The notes under the pieces are model-generated. The model searched no databases and was not told the DNA's origin. It saw only the letters and a program-made list of their open reading frames with translations. Below, piece by piece: positions 11,098 to 21,912 of a stretch of 64,000 nucleotides of DNA. Every line of letters starts with the position of its first letter. The stretch's first letter is position 1. The stretch is from the NCBI GenBank assembly GCA_002682825.1, contig NOKP01000007.1, positions 992,001-1,056,000 on the forward strand, written 5' to 3'. The stretch comes from Neonectria sp. B-13. Its lineage: Eukaryota > Ascomycota > Sordariomycetes > Hypocreales > Nectriaceae. A program made the translations under genes and the position numbers.

Positions 11098-11811
11098 CGC
11101 GGGAGTGGCTGTTGTGTCGGCTTGGGGGGTTCAATAAGGAAATTGGATAAAGGAATGATGGCCATATAACGCAGTAATTTCCCCCGATATATTCATCCGC
11201 AGTTCTTCGGCTCAGTGGTGATTATTAAAGCAGCTCCCAAGACTTGTTCCCCCTCCAAGACCCCTCCAAAAAGTCGCCATCACCAGTCCCGCCACCAGCC
11301 TCAGCCAATCATCGGCCCCACAACCCTGCCGGCCCCACCAGCTTTCCTCCGACGTCATCTTATCTCCGCCGGCCGGACACTTATCGATAAGCCGTCAATT
11401 CCTCCCGGCTCTTCTCCGGCAACCTCCAACGACCGAATTGGGCCGGGCCACTTAACGTTGCCATGGCACCCACGCTAAGTGTTTACTTTCCAATGAAGGT
11501 CCGCCGATGGGACCACGGACAAGGGTCCGCTGGGCGGCGTGCACGACAACCAAACCTCGAAACGCATCAACTCTCCACCGCTTCTCTCTTCTTTTTCCTC
11601 GAACCTCGAGCAACAAACAACCGAGTTCGCTACTAACAACAGCAGGGTTTTTCTGTCTTGTGTGCGTTTTTTGCTTTCTTGCTCGCCTTTCATTTTACTC
11701 AAGCCAACACCGAAAGCCGAAACCGTGAACGTGAACGCAGACTGCCACAACGAGAGAGCTTGCTGCATGGGTTAAGAGTCACTACGGTTATTGACCGTGA
11801 ATTGCATCATC
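11098..11811. promoter_or_regulatory. Divergent promoter between BTB protein and NIMA kinase
   Basis: This 714-nt region separates the two start codons. From about 11520 the plus strand is CT-rich and then AAC-rich, resembling the leader of the kinase. No canonical TATA box was recognised. Confidence 0.5.
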
Positions 11812-14131
11812 ATGTCTTCCGAGGACAAGTACGAAACACTGGAGAAGATTGGTAAGTCTTGCCCACGGCCTCCTCCCCTGGCCACAATGGCAGTTTGCCT
11901 GCCGTTCTCTTCTCTCCGAGCTGGAAGCTGACTTGCTGCGTTTTCTTCTCACGCTCGCAGGCCATGGCTCCTTTGGTATTATCCGCAAAGTCCGTCGCAA
12001 GGTCGACGGCTTCATCATGTGCCGCAAAGAAATCTCGTACCTCCGCATGTCTCAGAAGGAGCGCGAGCAGCTCCACGCCGAGTTCCAGATCCTCTCGCAT
12101 CTCCGACACGACAACATCGTCGCCTACTACCACCGCGAGCACCTCAAGGTCAGCCAGGACCTCCACCTTTACATGGAGTACTGCGGGAACGGCGATCTGG
12201 GCCGCGTGATCAAGGATCTGTCGCTCAAGGGCCAGCGGGCCCAGGAGAGCTTCGTCTGGAGCATCTTTAGCCAGCTCGTCATGGCTCTTTACCGGTGTCA
12301 CTACGGTGTCGACCCGCCGGAGGTTGGCGGCAATGTCCTGGGGCTGATAACGGGGAATTCGTCGGCAGGACCTAAGGTGCCGGCGGGAACCATGACGATT
12401 TTGCACCGAGATTTGAAGCCGGAAAATGGTAAGCACGCTGGATCCCGATTTCGAGTAACAGAGGTCAAGGCCACTAACACTACGTTAGTTTTCCTGGGAG
12501 AGGACAACTCCGTCAAGCTGGGCGACTTTGGTCTCTCAAAGATGATCAAGTCCCACGACTTCGCGTCCACCTACGTTGGCACGCCCTTTTACATGTCACC
12601 GGAGATCTGCGCCGCCGAGAAATACACCCTCAAGTCGGACATCTGGTCCCTCGGTTGCATCATCTACGAGCTCTGCGCCCGCGAGCCGCCCTTCAACGCC
12701 AAGACGCACTTTCAGCTTGTCCAGAAGATCAAGGAGGGCAAGTTCCCCGCCTTGCCTGACGTCTACTCGCCGGAGCTCGGCCAGGTCATCAAGGACTGTC
12801 TTCGAGTCAACCCCGACCGAAGACCCGACACCGCACTGCTGCTGAACCTGCCCGTCGTCAAGCTGATGCGGAAGGAGAAGGAGGTGGTCGATGTCAACAA
12901 GAACCTCAAGGCGAGAGAGGATTCTCTCCGCAAGAAGGAAAGAGAAATCAATGAGAGGATGGCCAACCTGGAGTTAGAGAGGGACCTCATCCGGGAAGAG
13001 CTGGACTCCTCGATGAGAAGAGAGTGGGAGGTCAAGGCGCGTCTGGAGATTGATCGCCTTACCAACGCCGAGATGGAGCGACTCCAAAAGCACTTCGAGA
13101 CCGAGGTCCAGGCCCGCGTCGAGATGGAACTACAGAAGAAGACAGTCTCGTTTGCACACTCTAGACCGACAAGTCAAGACGAGGAGCTACCGCCGCTCAG
13201 CAAGCCCGACTACCCGCAGTCATCCGTCGGCACCAGCGGAGACGAGTTCCCGTCAACCACGGACATTTCCGAGTACTCCATCGACAGCCCCGACAGCTCG
13301 CGGGAGACCAGAAAGCCCGCGCGCACTCCGTTCGGTCGTGCGCAGACCATGTTCGTCGGGAATGCCGGCACGCCCATGGACATCGAGATGGGCTCACCCA
13401 GTCCCATTGCCATCGCGTCGCTCTCGCTGTCACCGCGACGCAACGGGGCCACCAAGGCTCCCACTCACAACTCGGGCAACATCTTCGCCGCCAACGCCAA
13501 CGGCAGCTCGGGCGACCCGCGATGGGACCTCCCACCGCGTGACACCTTCACAGACTCAGAAGACGAGGATATCCTCCCATCGCCGACTCGCAACATCAGG
13601 TCGTCCAAGAACCCCTTCACCTCCAAGACACGCCCGGTTCTCATGTCACAGAAGTCGTGTCCCATGAACCGCCTCAAGCCGCAGTCGTCCAACCCGGGCC
13701 TCGTTTCCAAGTGCACCCTGGCGCCGCACGAGTCCGGCCCGCGGTCGCCCAACCGCCGCCTCAGCAAGATCCCCTCTGCGGCGACGCTCCAGACCGAGAT
13801 CTCCAGCTCCAACTCCGGCAGTCACGGCCTGACGCGCAAGGGCTCGCTGAAGAAGAGCGGCGACGAGGCGCTCGGCAAGGTTGCGGCCAAGAACAACATC
13901 AAGGGCCGGACGCTCGTCGAGCTTCAGCAGGCCCGCGCCGGTGGCCGCCCGCTCAGTGCTGTTGTCTTGCCCAGCACGGGCGAGAACGTGAGCCCCAAGC
14001 GGGCATTCCGTGAGCGTCTGGGCATTGAGCGCAAGTCGAGCGGTGACGAGCCCGTTGCCGTGTGGGATCCGGAGCGTGACGAAATGCCGAGTCCTTTCCT
14101 CGTGCGCGCGCGGCGTATCGCCAGGGTGTAG
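11812..14131 (+). CDS. nimA: NIMA-related mitotic serine/threonine kinase
   Basis: The gene has three exons: 11812-11851, 11961-12428 and 12489-14131, with introns of 109 and 60 nt. It encodes 716 aa, close to the known size of Aspergillus NIMA. The kinase domain spans ~7-300: glycine loop GHGSFG (14-19), likely catalytic Lys36, HRDLKPEN (162-169), DFG (182-184), and SPE in place of APE (206-208). A fungal insertion lies before HRD. It is followed by a strongly charged coiled coil at ~305-390 and a Ser/Pro-rich tail with many proline-directed sites, as in NIMA, whose tail mediates dimerisation and PEST-dependent turnover. NIMA kinases drive G2/M entry and spindle and nuclear-pore events. The 60-nt second intron is a multiple of three and lacks stops, so its retention would insert 20 residues after the catalytic loop. 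Confidence 0.92.
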
Positions 14132-15091
14132 TCCACCTCGGTGTTGGTCGTCTAAAGTACCTCCCTTACTTTACCTAATGAAGTGGAGGCCTCAGGCTTC
14201 CAAGAGAATCGAGGAGAAGTGTTGATGACGCATGGACGAGGTTGCTGGGGGAATACCACGCATGGGCACGAACAAACCACAAACATCTACGTATTTACCT
14301 TTCTTTTGTCTCTTTGCAGAACGAGCTGGCGGCGGAGGAATATCCATGGGGCGGTCGGCGGCGGCAGGGGCTGATATCACGTTGAATGACGCGGTGGGGG
14401 GTGATGGCGCGCTCTTCATCAGCGCCTGATGAAAGACAACTTGGAAACTTTGGGCATGAAGAAACTGGAAACTTTGGGAAGGGATCTTCCGGGCGTTTGG
14501 GCGTACGAGGAACAGCATGTCGATGCGATGGTTGTTTTCTCTCCCCATTTTATGTATGTTGCGGTTTGGATTCTGGGACGAACACAGGCGGGACGGACCG
14601 ACACTTTTTCATGATGGTCGATGGGCGTTGAGAGCTGTTTGCCAGGGAATTGCTTTGTACATTGTTTTAGACCTTGTAGAAAAGATGACGCTCAACAAAT
14701 ACTGCAGCCCGTAGTTGTGAGGAGTGATGTTATACTTGATTGTATGGTTTAATGGACACCTCGTCTAATGATGGTACTTTAAGCACCTGCCACAGCCGTC
14801 AGCAAATGGATGGAGCTGGTTTGCCCAGGAGTTCCTCATCCGGTCTGAAAGGTCGGATTTTATCATGTTAACCCCGAAACCCTCAAACGAAGCTGGAGCC
14901 CCCGACTCAACTGATTTGTAATACGTTCACTGTGGAGAAGGCATATCCGCGTTAATCCACGAGCTGTATAGGCTTAGCGAGATCTTGAAGTAGGCTATTA
15001 AAGAAGTCTGCATGCGCTGTTGAAACTCGGGCACGTAGCTGCACTGACTACGAATCCTTACTCGCGTTATCAACCCCGGCATCTTGTAGAA
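14132..15091. other. Intergenic region
   Basis: It probably holds the 3' UTR of the kinase and the promoter of the MDR gene. Short overlapping ORFs near 14200-14700 lack domains. A direct repeat GGAAACTTTGGGCATGAAG / GGAAACTTTGGGAAGG is present around 14443-14480. Confidence 0.45.
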
Positions 15092-16214
15092 ATGGCCCAG
15101 TCTTGGGTTCTCAACGCCCAGAACGGCGATCTTTCGGGGCTCGTCCTTGGAGATTTAAAGTCCAGCGAGGTCGGGGACAAGGAGGTCCTGGTCAATCTTC
15201 GCGCTGCGTCGCTCAACTATCGCGAGTTGGCCATCGCAAAGGCAAGTGCATACGCTTGAGCCCCGGCTGCCGCTTGCTCATAGCTTCTAGGGAATGTTCG
15301 GTCTGGAGGCGCCGTCGGGAGTTGTGCCTGGCTCTGACGGAGCGGGCGTTGTCTTGAAGGTCGGCAGCAAAGTGACGTCGCTCAAGCCAGGCGACAAAGT
15401 CGTCACGCACATGCTTCCGCAGGACTTCTCCAAAGACTCCCTGTCCCCCATAGACGACACCACGCTTCCGACCATGGCCCACATCTGCGGCGGTCTGGGA
15501 CATGAGATGGACGGCACGCTGACGAGCCACGGCGTCTTCCCAGAGACATGTCTCGTCAAGTTCAGGGGCGCACTCAGTTTCGAGCAAGCCGCTACCCTGA
15601 CCTGCTCCGGCCTCACGGCTTGGAACGGGTTGACGGGTCTGGAGGGAAAGAGGGTGAAAAAGGGAGATTGGGTGCTTGTTCAGGGAAGCGGAGGGGTGAG
15701 TGTTGCAGCATTGCAGTTTGCCATCGCTACCGGCGCCACCGTCGTTGCCACGACAAGCAGCGCGGAGAAAGCTGCCAGGCTGAAAGATCTCGGGGCGAGC
15801 CACATCGTCAACTACCGCGAGACGCCGGCCTGGGGGAAGGCGGCCAAGCAGCTCACCCCCAACGGGCGAGGGTTCGACATAGTCGTCGACGTAGCGGGCG
15901 AAGCAACAGTCTCCGAATCTCTCCAGGCCGTCAGGGTCGACGGGCTAGTAGTTGTGGCAGGCATGGTTGGGGGAGGCGGGACGCAGCCTACGCCATTGAT
16001 GGGCATCCTGGGGGCCATCTGCGTGGTCCGGGGTATTGTCCTGGGCACACGGGCGATGATGAGGGAATTGGTCGAGTTTGTCGAGGACAAGGGCGTTGAG
16101 CCTGCGTTGGATGGGGTGGTGTTTGGGCTCGGGGAGGTGAAGGAGGCGTATCGGAGGTTGGAGGAGCAGAAGCACTTTTCCAAGATTGTGATTCAGATCC
16201 CTAGTAGTACCTGA
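15092..16214 (+). CDS. Zinc-free MDR-family oxidoreductase (quinone reductase-like)
   Basis: The gene has two exons, 15092-15241 and 15291-16214. They are separated by a 49-nt intron with a GC donor (AAG|GCAAGT) and a TTCTAG acceptor, and encode 357 aa. Without this splice the frame hits a stop after ~5 codons. With it the conserved SLNYRELAIAKGMF-to-VVPGSDGAGVV transition of the family is restored, with a CTCAT branch-like site just upstream. The NAD(P)H Rossmann motif is VLVQGSGGVSVAALQFA (around residue 195). The catalytic-zinc Cys/His set of true alcohol dehydrogenases is absent, as in quinone oxidoreductase-type and enoyl-reductase-type MDR proteins. It probably reduces a quinone or enone using NADPH in the cytosol; the substrate is unknown. 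No biosynthetic neighbours suggest a secondary metabolite cluster. Confidence 0.85.
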
Positions 16215-17410
16215 ATACCACTAGTATGAACAGTCTGAACCGTCCTCGATAGCCAAGGTCAAAAGCTCCGAGCGCAATTGATTACCTGAAACACCATCTC
16301 AAGAGCGCGAACGTTGTCAGCACGACAACTAGAGTCCTGAGTCAATGCACCATAGGCAACTCCGATCGCCAATCATGGAATGCAAGATCCTCCCATCCAA
16401 GCACCTAGGATGCAATATCAGTTTTAGAAAGCCCATTCGCACTTGCGGAAAGGTAGTCAAGAGAGTTGCTAAAAGAGATCGGCTTGTATGGCAATGTAAT
16501 GTTCCATAAGTTAGACTGGCTGTGTATGGCAGATGAACGTGGTATCGCCGTAACCAGTGTAACGCCAGCAATGTTATCATAATTGTGGATCCATCTCGGC
16601 AGTTGTGTGATCTACAGCCGCTCAAGGCCGGCGTGTAATTATAATTAGTGACCATCTTAGCTCAGCACTATCCATGACTCTTGCTTCCCAAGCTTATTGC
16701 TTCCTGGGAGCGAGAACAAGAGGATAGTTTCCAATGCCATGCCTTGGCTAACAGGTCTTGTTCCCTCCAAGCCAACCCCAGATTTCCCCAATCGGTGAAT
16801 CGGATCCCCCCCGGACTTGCCGGGGATTATTCAAACTTGGCATCCAATAACAAACTCGCTGCTCCCAAGCCTCAACCACAAAAACTCACTGAGGCGGCGT
16901 CTTACACCACCCCCCCAAATAACGGAGGCCATCCACAACTTCCCCAGCAGCACATCACATCAACCCATTAACCAACCCCCAATATCATCCCATCGCTTCC
17001 AGCGGAAACCCGAGACCCCACATCCTTCCCAAGGTGAGAGTGAGAGAAAGTATAGTACTTCCCCCCCACGCCCGCCAATGCGGCTCACCACCAACTGTCA
17101 TCCGCCGCGTTGGGCAGCATTGCGTCTCAACCCCGTCTCCAAACGTCCACTCGCTTCGCCCTCAACCCCGTCGACACGAGCCACGCAGCCCTTCTCCCAT
17201 GCGCGCCGAGCTGCACCCCAGCCAGTCGTTGCGACAGGGCGGTGCGCGAAGAGGAGTTGCGTCTTGCGCTGCGCTGCTACTGCGCGATCTAAGCCGAGTT
17301 GAGACGGGCCATCTTCATTTTACATCCGCTTTGGCATTGGCATTGGCATGGACATGGGCGTGAGCATCTTATCTCAACAAGCTGCATGCATGCGTGACGA
17401 CTACACCTAC

Positions 17411-17440
17411 GGACATGGACATGGACATGGACATGGACAA
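17411..17440 (+). repeat. GGACAT hexanucleotide microsatellite
   Basis: There are four perfect GGACAT units followed by one GGACAA. It lies in the convergent intergenic region, outside any predicted coding sequence. Confidence 0.9.
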
Positions 17441-17920
17441 GGCACGGGACGCCGTCTTGAGAACGAGTCAGATCATCTTTGTTGTTTTGTAGGTCGCCAA
17501 CCTAGAGTTAAGACTACATAATCCAACGAAATAAAGGGGGTATTTTTATACAAAAAAGACCACATTGACCCAACGGTTTTGCAAATACGGGTAGGATTAG
17601 ACATGCATAAACACCAGGAGGCCCAGAAACCTCGAGTCTGTCATCCGGCAAGGCCCATCAAAGCAATATAAGGGGATCAACGCCGGTAGCCGCCAATACG
17701 AAAAACAATCAAAAAGCCAACCAACCAACAAACAAACAAACATTAACCAGCCGTGAGGCCAATCCCATCTTACGTAGCCGCGAGGCCCGTCAATCTTCCA
17801 ATACCACGATCCAGGCGCCCCCGTTAGAATCCATGTCGTACGGTCTCAAGTGGCGAGGAGGAGGCGACCCTCCTCCAGTCTTGAGTCTGTGTCAATGCGT
17901 GTGTGCGTATGTGTGAGTCT

Positions 17921-17944
17921 GTGTGTGTGTGTGTGCGTGCGTGC
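17921..17944 (+). repeat. GT dinucleotide microsatellite
   Basis: This is an uninterrupted GT run passing into GCGTGCGTGC. It lies in the probable 3' UTR of the minus-strand gene at 18148-18690. Confidence 0.9.
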
Positions 17945-18147
17945 ATGGCGGTCCTGTGTAAACCCGCGCAGGAACATCGCCTTCGCCTCCAATCTGTGTA
18001 GATCTTTTTTTTTGTAACTAGCGAATCCTTATTCTTGTAACCAGTTCTTTTTCTTGCGTCCCCCGATCCGGATGGATTAAGTCCTGCTTTATTGGGGGAT
18101 ACCAGTCGTTTCAGCCGTCAGGTGCTGAAGGGGGGATGGTGGTTCGT

Positions 18148-18690
18148 TTAGTGCCGTGATCGGTGAGCGCTGCTGTGGCGATGAGAGTTGCTATGGCTAT
18201 GTCGATGGGATGATGAATGGTGCGACGACGAATGCCTGTGCCGGCTGGAGCCGCTGGTATCGAGGTCGCGCTCCAGGGTCTCGACTCTTGACCTGTAACC
18301 CTTAACAATCTCTTTGATGTGGGCGATGCGGTCAAAGTCGACCTCAAGCTCGTCGAGCTGCTGGAGGATCTCGGTGTACCGGGCGATTTCAGCGTCTGCG
18401 CCACCAATTATACCATCGGCCTCGTCGTACTGCACCTGGGTAAACCTCTGAGCCTCGTAGCTAAGATGCTGGATCCGTTGTTCAATGCTGGTCATGAGGT
18501 GGTCGAAGTAGCGCCCTAACGCGGAGAGCGAGGAGCTGTCGAGGAGTAAGAGACCCTGGCTGCTGGCGCGGCTTGCGGCGCGCGAGCTGCTAGAACCCCC
18601 ACCCCCCAACGCCGCCTGGCCCTGGCGCAGTAGCTGGACCTCCTCGGCGCTGAGCCCTAGCTGGGTATCCGGGACAGCCTGTGTCGACAT
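18148..18690 (-). CDS. BLOC-1 subunit 2-like coiled-coil protein
   Basis: This is a single minus-strand exon of 180 aa starting at an ATG. A short polar N-terminus with a Gly/Ser run (~28-45) precedes a helical, heptad-rich core at ~50-145. The core contains LSALGRYFDHLM, AEIARYTEILQQLDELEVDF and HIKEIVKGYR segments, the pattern of fungal proteins annotated as biogenesis of lysosome-related organelles complex 1 subunit 2. The complex acts in endosomal and vacuolar trafficking. The last ~35 residues are almost only Ser, His and Arg, an unusual tail that could bind metal or be disordered. Family assignment is by memory of the core pattern; an unrelated coiled-coil protein is the alternative. 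Confidence 0.6.
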   Translation of the reverse strand: MSTQAVPDTQLGLSAEEVQLLRQGQAALGGGGSSSSRAASRASSQGLLLLDSSSLSALGRYFDHLMTSIEQRIQHLSYEAQRFTQVQYDEADGIIGGADAEIARYTEILQQLDELEVDFDRIAHIKEIVKGYRSRVETLERDLDTSGSSRHRHSSSHHSSSHRHSHSNSHRHSSAHRSRH

Positions 18691-19500
18691 AGCGGGCAGC
18701 CGCTCGGGGGGCGCTATTGCGCGGGGAGGCGGAGAGGTTCGAGGTCGGGAGGATCACGCGGTGGCTCGGGGCGGCGGCGGTGGTGGTGGTTATGGGGGAC
18801 GGTCGAGCACGAGTATAGCGGGAGGGCGGGAAGAAATTCGGTGCGTGTAGAGCAGGACAGCGATGGCTCGGGACATGTGCTGTCGTCGATTGGAGGTGAC
18901 GGGGAGTTCGGCGACGGCGTATGCGATTGTGGGTGTTGGGGTGGCGAGGGTGATAATGGTAACGGTGATGATGTCAATGAGGCCGACGAGGATGCCAATA
19001 GCGATATCGAGGACGAAGGGGACGACAGCGGCAACAACAACATCGGCAAGGGCCTTGGGATTGGCGAATGCTGTGCTGCGCAGAGCATCATGATATCGGG
19101 ATGACGGCGACTATGGGCATCGTCGGCGGGGAGAGAGAACAAGCAGACTTAGTGATGTGCTGAAAGGAAGAGGGGCAGCGAAGATGATGGGACGAAGAAA
19201 GGGCGTAAAGAGGAGGGGAGAAAGGATGATTGTTTTCTAGCTACCCTACGTACTGACGCAACAGTAGAGGGAAGCTAGAGAAACAAGAGGGGTGGGAGAG
19301 GCGAGAGAGAGGGAGATGGAGAGGTGAGAAGATGGGAGGAGAACCGAGAAGAGAAGAGGAGTGATCGAGTGCGCGAGACCGAGAAGAGTTGCTTTTCTTC
19401 TGGGAGAAGACGGGCGGCGGTGATTGGAGAATGGGACCGAGAGGAGAGAGCCCGGGGAGGAGGGGGTGTGTACTATAGTCTGGAGTCTGTAGCCGTAGTC

Positions 19501-19564
19501 TGTAGCCTGTAGGTACCGTAGTTGGTAGTGTAGGTAGTAGGTAAGGTAGTGTAGGTAGGTACGA
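19501..19564 (+). repeat. Degenerate GTAGGT/GTAGT repeat tract
   Basis: The tract is a succession of GTAGGTACC, GTAGTTGGTAGTG, TAGGTAGTAGGTAAGGTAG and TAGGTAGGT. Similar TAGGTAGG material recurs around 45220 and 45610. Confidence 0.7.
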
Positions 19565-21893
19565 AGCAGGTGGTAGTGTATATGCTATGTGAGCCACTCT
19601 CTGGACCAGTCCGTGAGGCGTATCGGCAAGGTAGGAGGAGTTGACCAGAGGCCGGTATACCGACGGAGGGCGGGCGGCGCGGTTTCGGTGAGAGAGGCAG
19701 GGATGATGGGCTGGCTTTTTGGCTGCTGGGGCACGCTGGGGCTTGCTTTGGCTGGGGGGCGCTGGGAACCTGGGCTTGCTTGACTGGGAACCTTGACTGG
19801 GGTTAAAAGGATGGAACTGTGGATTGTGTGTGCGACGGCGACTTGGGGGTGGACTGGGCGCTGGGCTGGACTGGGGTGGTGGTGGGAGAGTGAGTTGAGA
19901 GTGTGGGTAAGAGAGAGAGACAGCGCGAGTGTGTGTGTGGGAATGTGTGGGATTGGGGGATTGCGGATGGATTGATTGGGATGCGTTTCTGGGCCTCGCG
20001 CGTGGGAGCGACGTGGGACTGCGAGTGATTCGGTACTTGGTGCAGTGGCGGCGCGGGATCTAGACCGTCGTTGTCTTTGCTGATTTGATGCCGATGAGAA
20101 GACAGAGAGAGCAGTTCGACGGGATCTCGATTAAGGCGGGTTGTGATTGGGGACACACGGGAAGCTGGTCCAGTTGGAGCCAGTTGGGGCGTGGGTGGGA
20201 ACGACGATGGCGGCGCGCGCCCCCGGTGAAATGTACAAGCAGGGATGTTTTCCTTTTTCTCCTCGATTGATAAACCCGGGCGTCGAGGACTCGAGGGGGG
20301 CAACCACAGCAACAAACAATAAATGTGGCGGCGAGCGGATGATGGGCGACTTGCGGCGGCGACGGCGGTTGTGGTGGTGAAGTTCGCGGTGGTGAAGTTA
20401 GGTTAGGTACTCCGTACAGTAGGTTGCTTTTGCTGGTGTGAGCCGCGGCCAATGCGACGTGAGAGGCGTGAGTGAAGATGCGCAACGTCGCGCAGGGGCT
20501 GGGCAAAGTGCAGCAGACAGCAGCTTGTGGTCGGCACGTGCAAACCGCTGAGCCGCGGATTTGCGACACGAGGAACTTCAGCAAGTCTGGAGCCAGGAAG
20601 GAAGAGGTGATGCGAAATGTCCGTGACACCGACTGACAACCCACCAACGCGAGCTGAAATCACGATGATCGGGCTACCGACAGACGGGAACTGGCGGAGT
20701 GGTCCTTGACTAGGTACTGCAGTAGACGAGACGGCGCCGGGTTGCCTCTAGCTGGCTCCGGGTGCCCTTCTTGGTCCCTCTAGGCTCTTGGTGCCTCTAG
20801 ATCCCAGTAGCAACAAGAACTAGCTTTAGTCTCCCCAGAAGAAACCACGATGATCCTCCAAGGATCACAAGCCGTTTTGGCAGGGTCTGTGACCGATGGA
20901 CCGGTAGAGAGGAGGAAAAAGCAAACAAAAAGCAAAAAGCACGAGGGCGAGGGCGAAGGGGGCGGGCCCCGGCGTTCGTGGTTGGAGGGTGAGCCGGCGA
21001 GGACGCTGCTCAGCCTGGCAAGGTGACAAGGGCCGATGTAATTGACCTTGTTCTGTTGCTGTGGTAAAAGATGTCGGTGAGCGAGGTAGGCGGCTCTTTA
21101 GTCTGATCTGAGAGACAAGAAAAAGGAACGAAGGGCACGTTTGGGATTCGAGCTAAGCCAAGAAGGCGGAGACAGGAAAAGGAGAAAAGAGAAAAGAGAA
21201 GTAGAAAAGAAGGAGAGCAGAATTGGAAGAAATGGAGAGAAGATGAAGGGGATATAGCGGCAATCCTCGGTATCGGTAAGTGGGAGATGGGGAGATGGGA
21301 AGGGAAACCGAGATGAGGGAAACGACGCGAGGAGGAAGAATGCAGACATGGACAGATGGACAGAGAGACATGGAACGATGGGCAAGGGAAATCGGATCGA
21401 GGGAAAAACAATGTCCATCCATGGACCTGACCTGGTCGCGACGCGCAAAGGAAAAAAGCACACCAGAACCACGCCTCGAGAAGAGGTCAGGAGACGGTCA
21501 TGATACAACAGCCCGCCCGTCCATGATCCAACCTCGAAACCCGAGCGTTGCAACGGCGCACGCCCCCGTACCATCTTCCCTTATGCTCATCCGTCACGCT
21601 CTCCTCCTTCACAGAGTGAAAAGCGGTCTTGCAAATGACACAAAAGAAGGACCCCCGCTGCCCGGCTGCTCCATCCGTCGTATGTTTGTCCAGGTTTCCA
21701 TGCCGTTGACGGCAATCCGGAATCCCGGGTCATGGGCCCCGTCGCCCACCGCCCACCGCTTGCCGGCAGCCCTGTCTTTTTTGTTCTTTTGTTCTTCTGG
21801 GTCTTTTCGTTTCGCCATTGTTATTTTTTACGGATACTCTCTTTCCCATCTTTGTCATTCGCTTACATCTAATGGGGTGGACACCTAGTCCGT

Positions 21894-21912
21894 GGGGGGG
21901 GGGGGGGGGGGG
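21894..21912 (+). repeat. 19-nt poly-G run
   Basis: It consists of 19 consecutive G residues in non-coding DNA. The length is likely unstable and prone to sequencing error. It could form a quadruplex on the plus strand. Confidence 0.9.

Larger units (their letters stand above)
16215..18147. other. Convergent intergenic region with microsatellites
   Basis: This 1.9-kb region lies between the MDR gene (+) and the BLOC-1 gene (-). The AT-rich section 16250-16680 has no coding signal. A plus-strand segment around 17000-17290 is open in three frames and Pro/Arg-rich but carries no recognisable domain. The long stretch 17500-18147 looks like 3' UTR of the minus-strand gene. Confidence 0.45.

Noticed and set aside
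11849..14131. A 760-codon open frame that appears to be the full kinase gene
   Set aside because: It starts inside the first intron and reads through the second. Spliced exons from the ATG at 11812 restore the glycine loop and HRDLKPEN-V-FLG junction, so the frame is partly artefact.
17086..17292. Possible small mitochondrial-type protein, Arg/Pro-rich and open in three frames
   Set aside because: All three frames are open because of GC-rich composition. None shows a recognisable family or splice structure.
18714..19142. 142-aa Ser/Pro-rich frame on the minus strand
   Set aside because: It is low complexity with no domain, lies directly upstream of the BLOC-1-like gene, and is better explained as its CT-rich leader.
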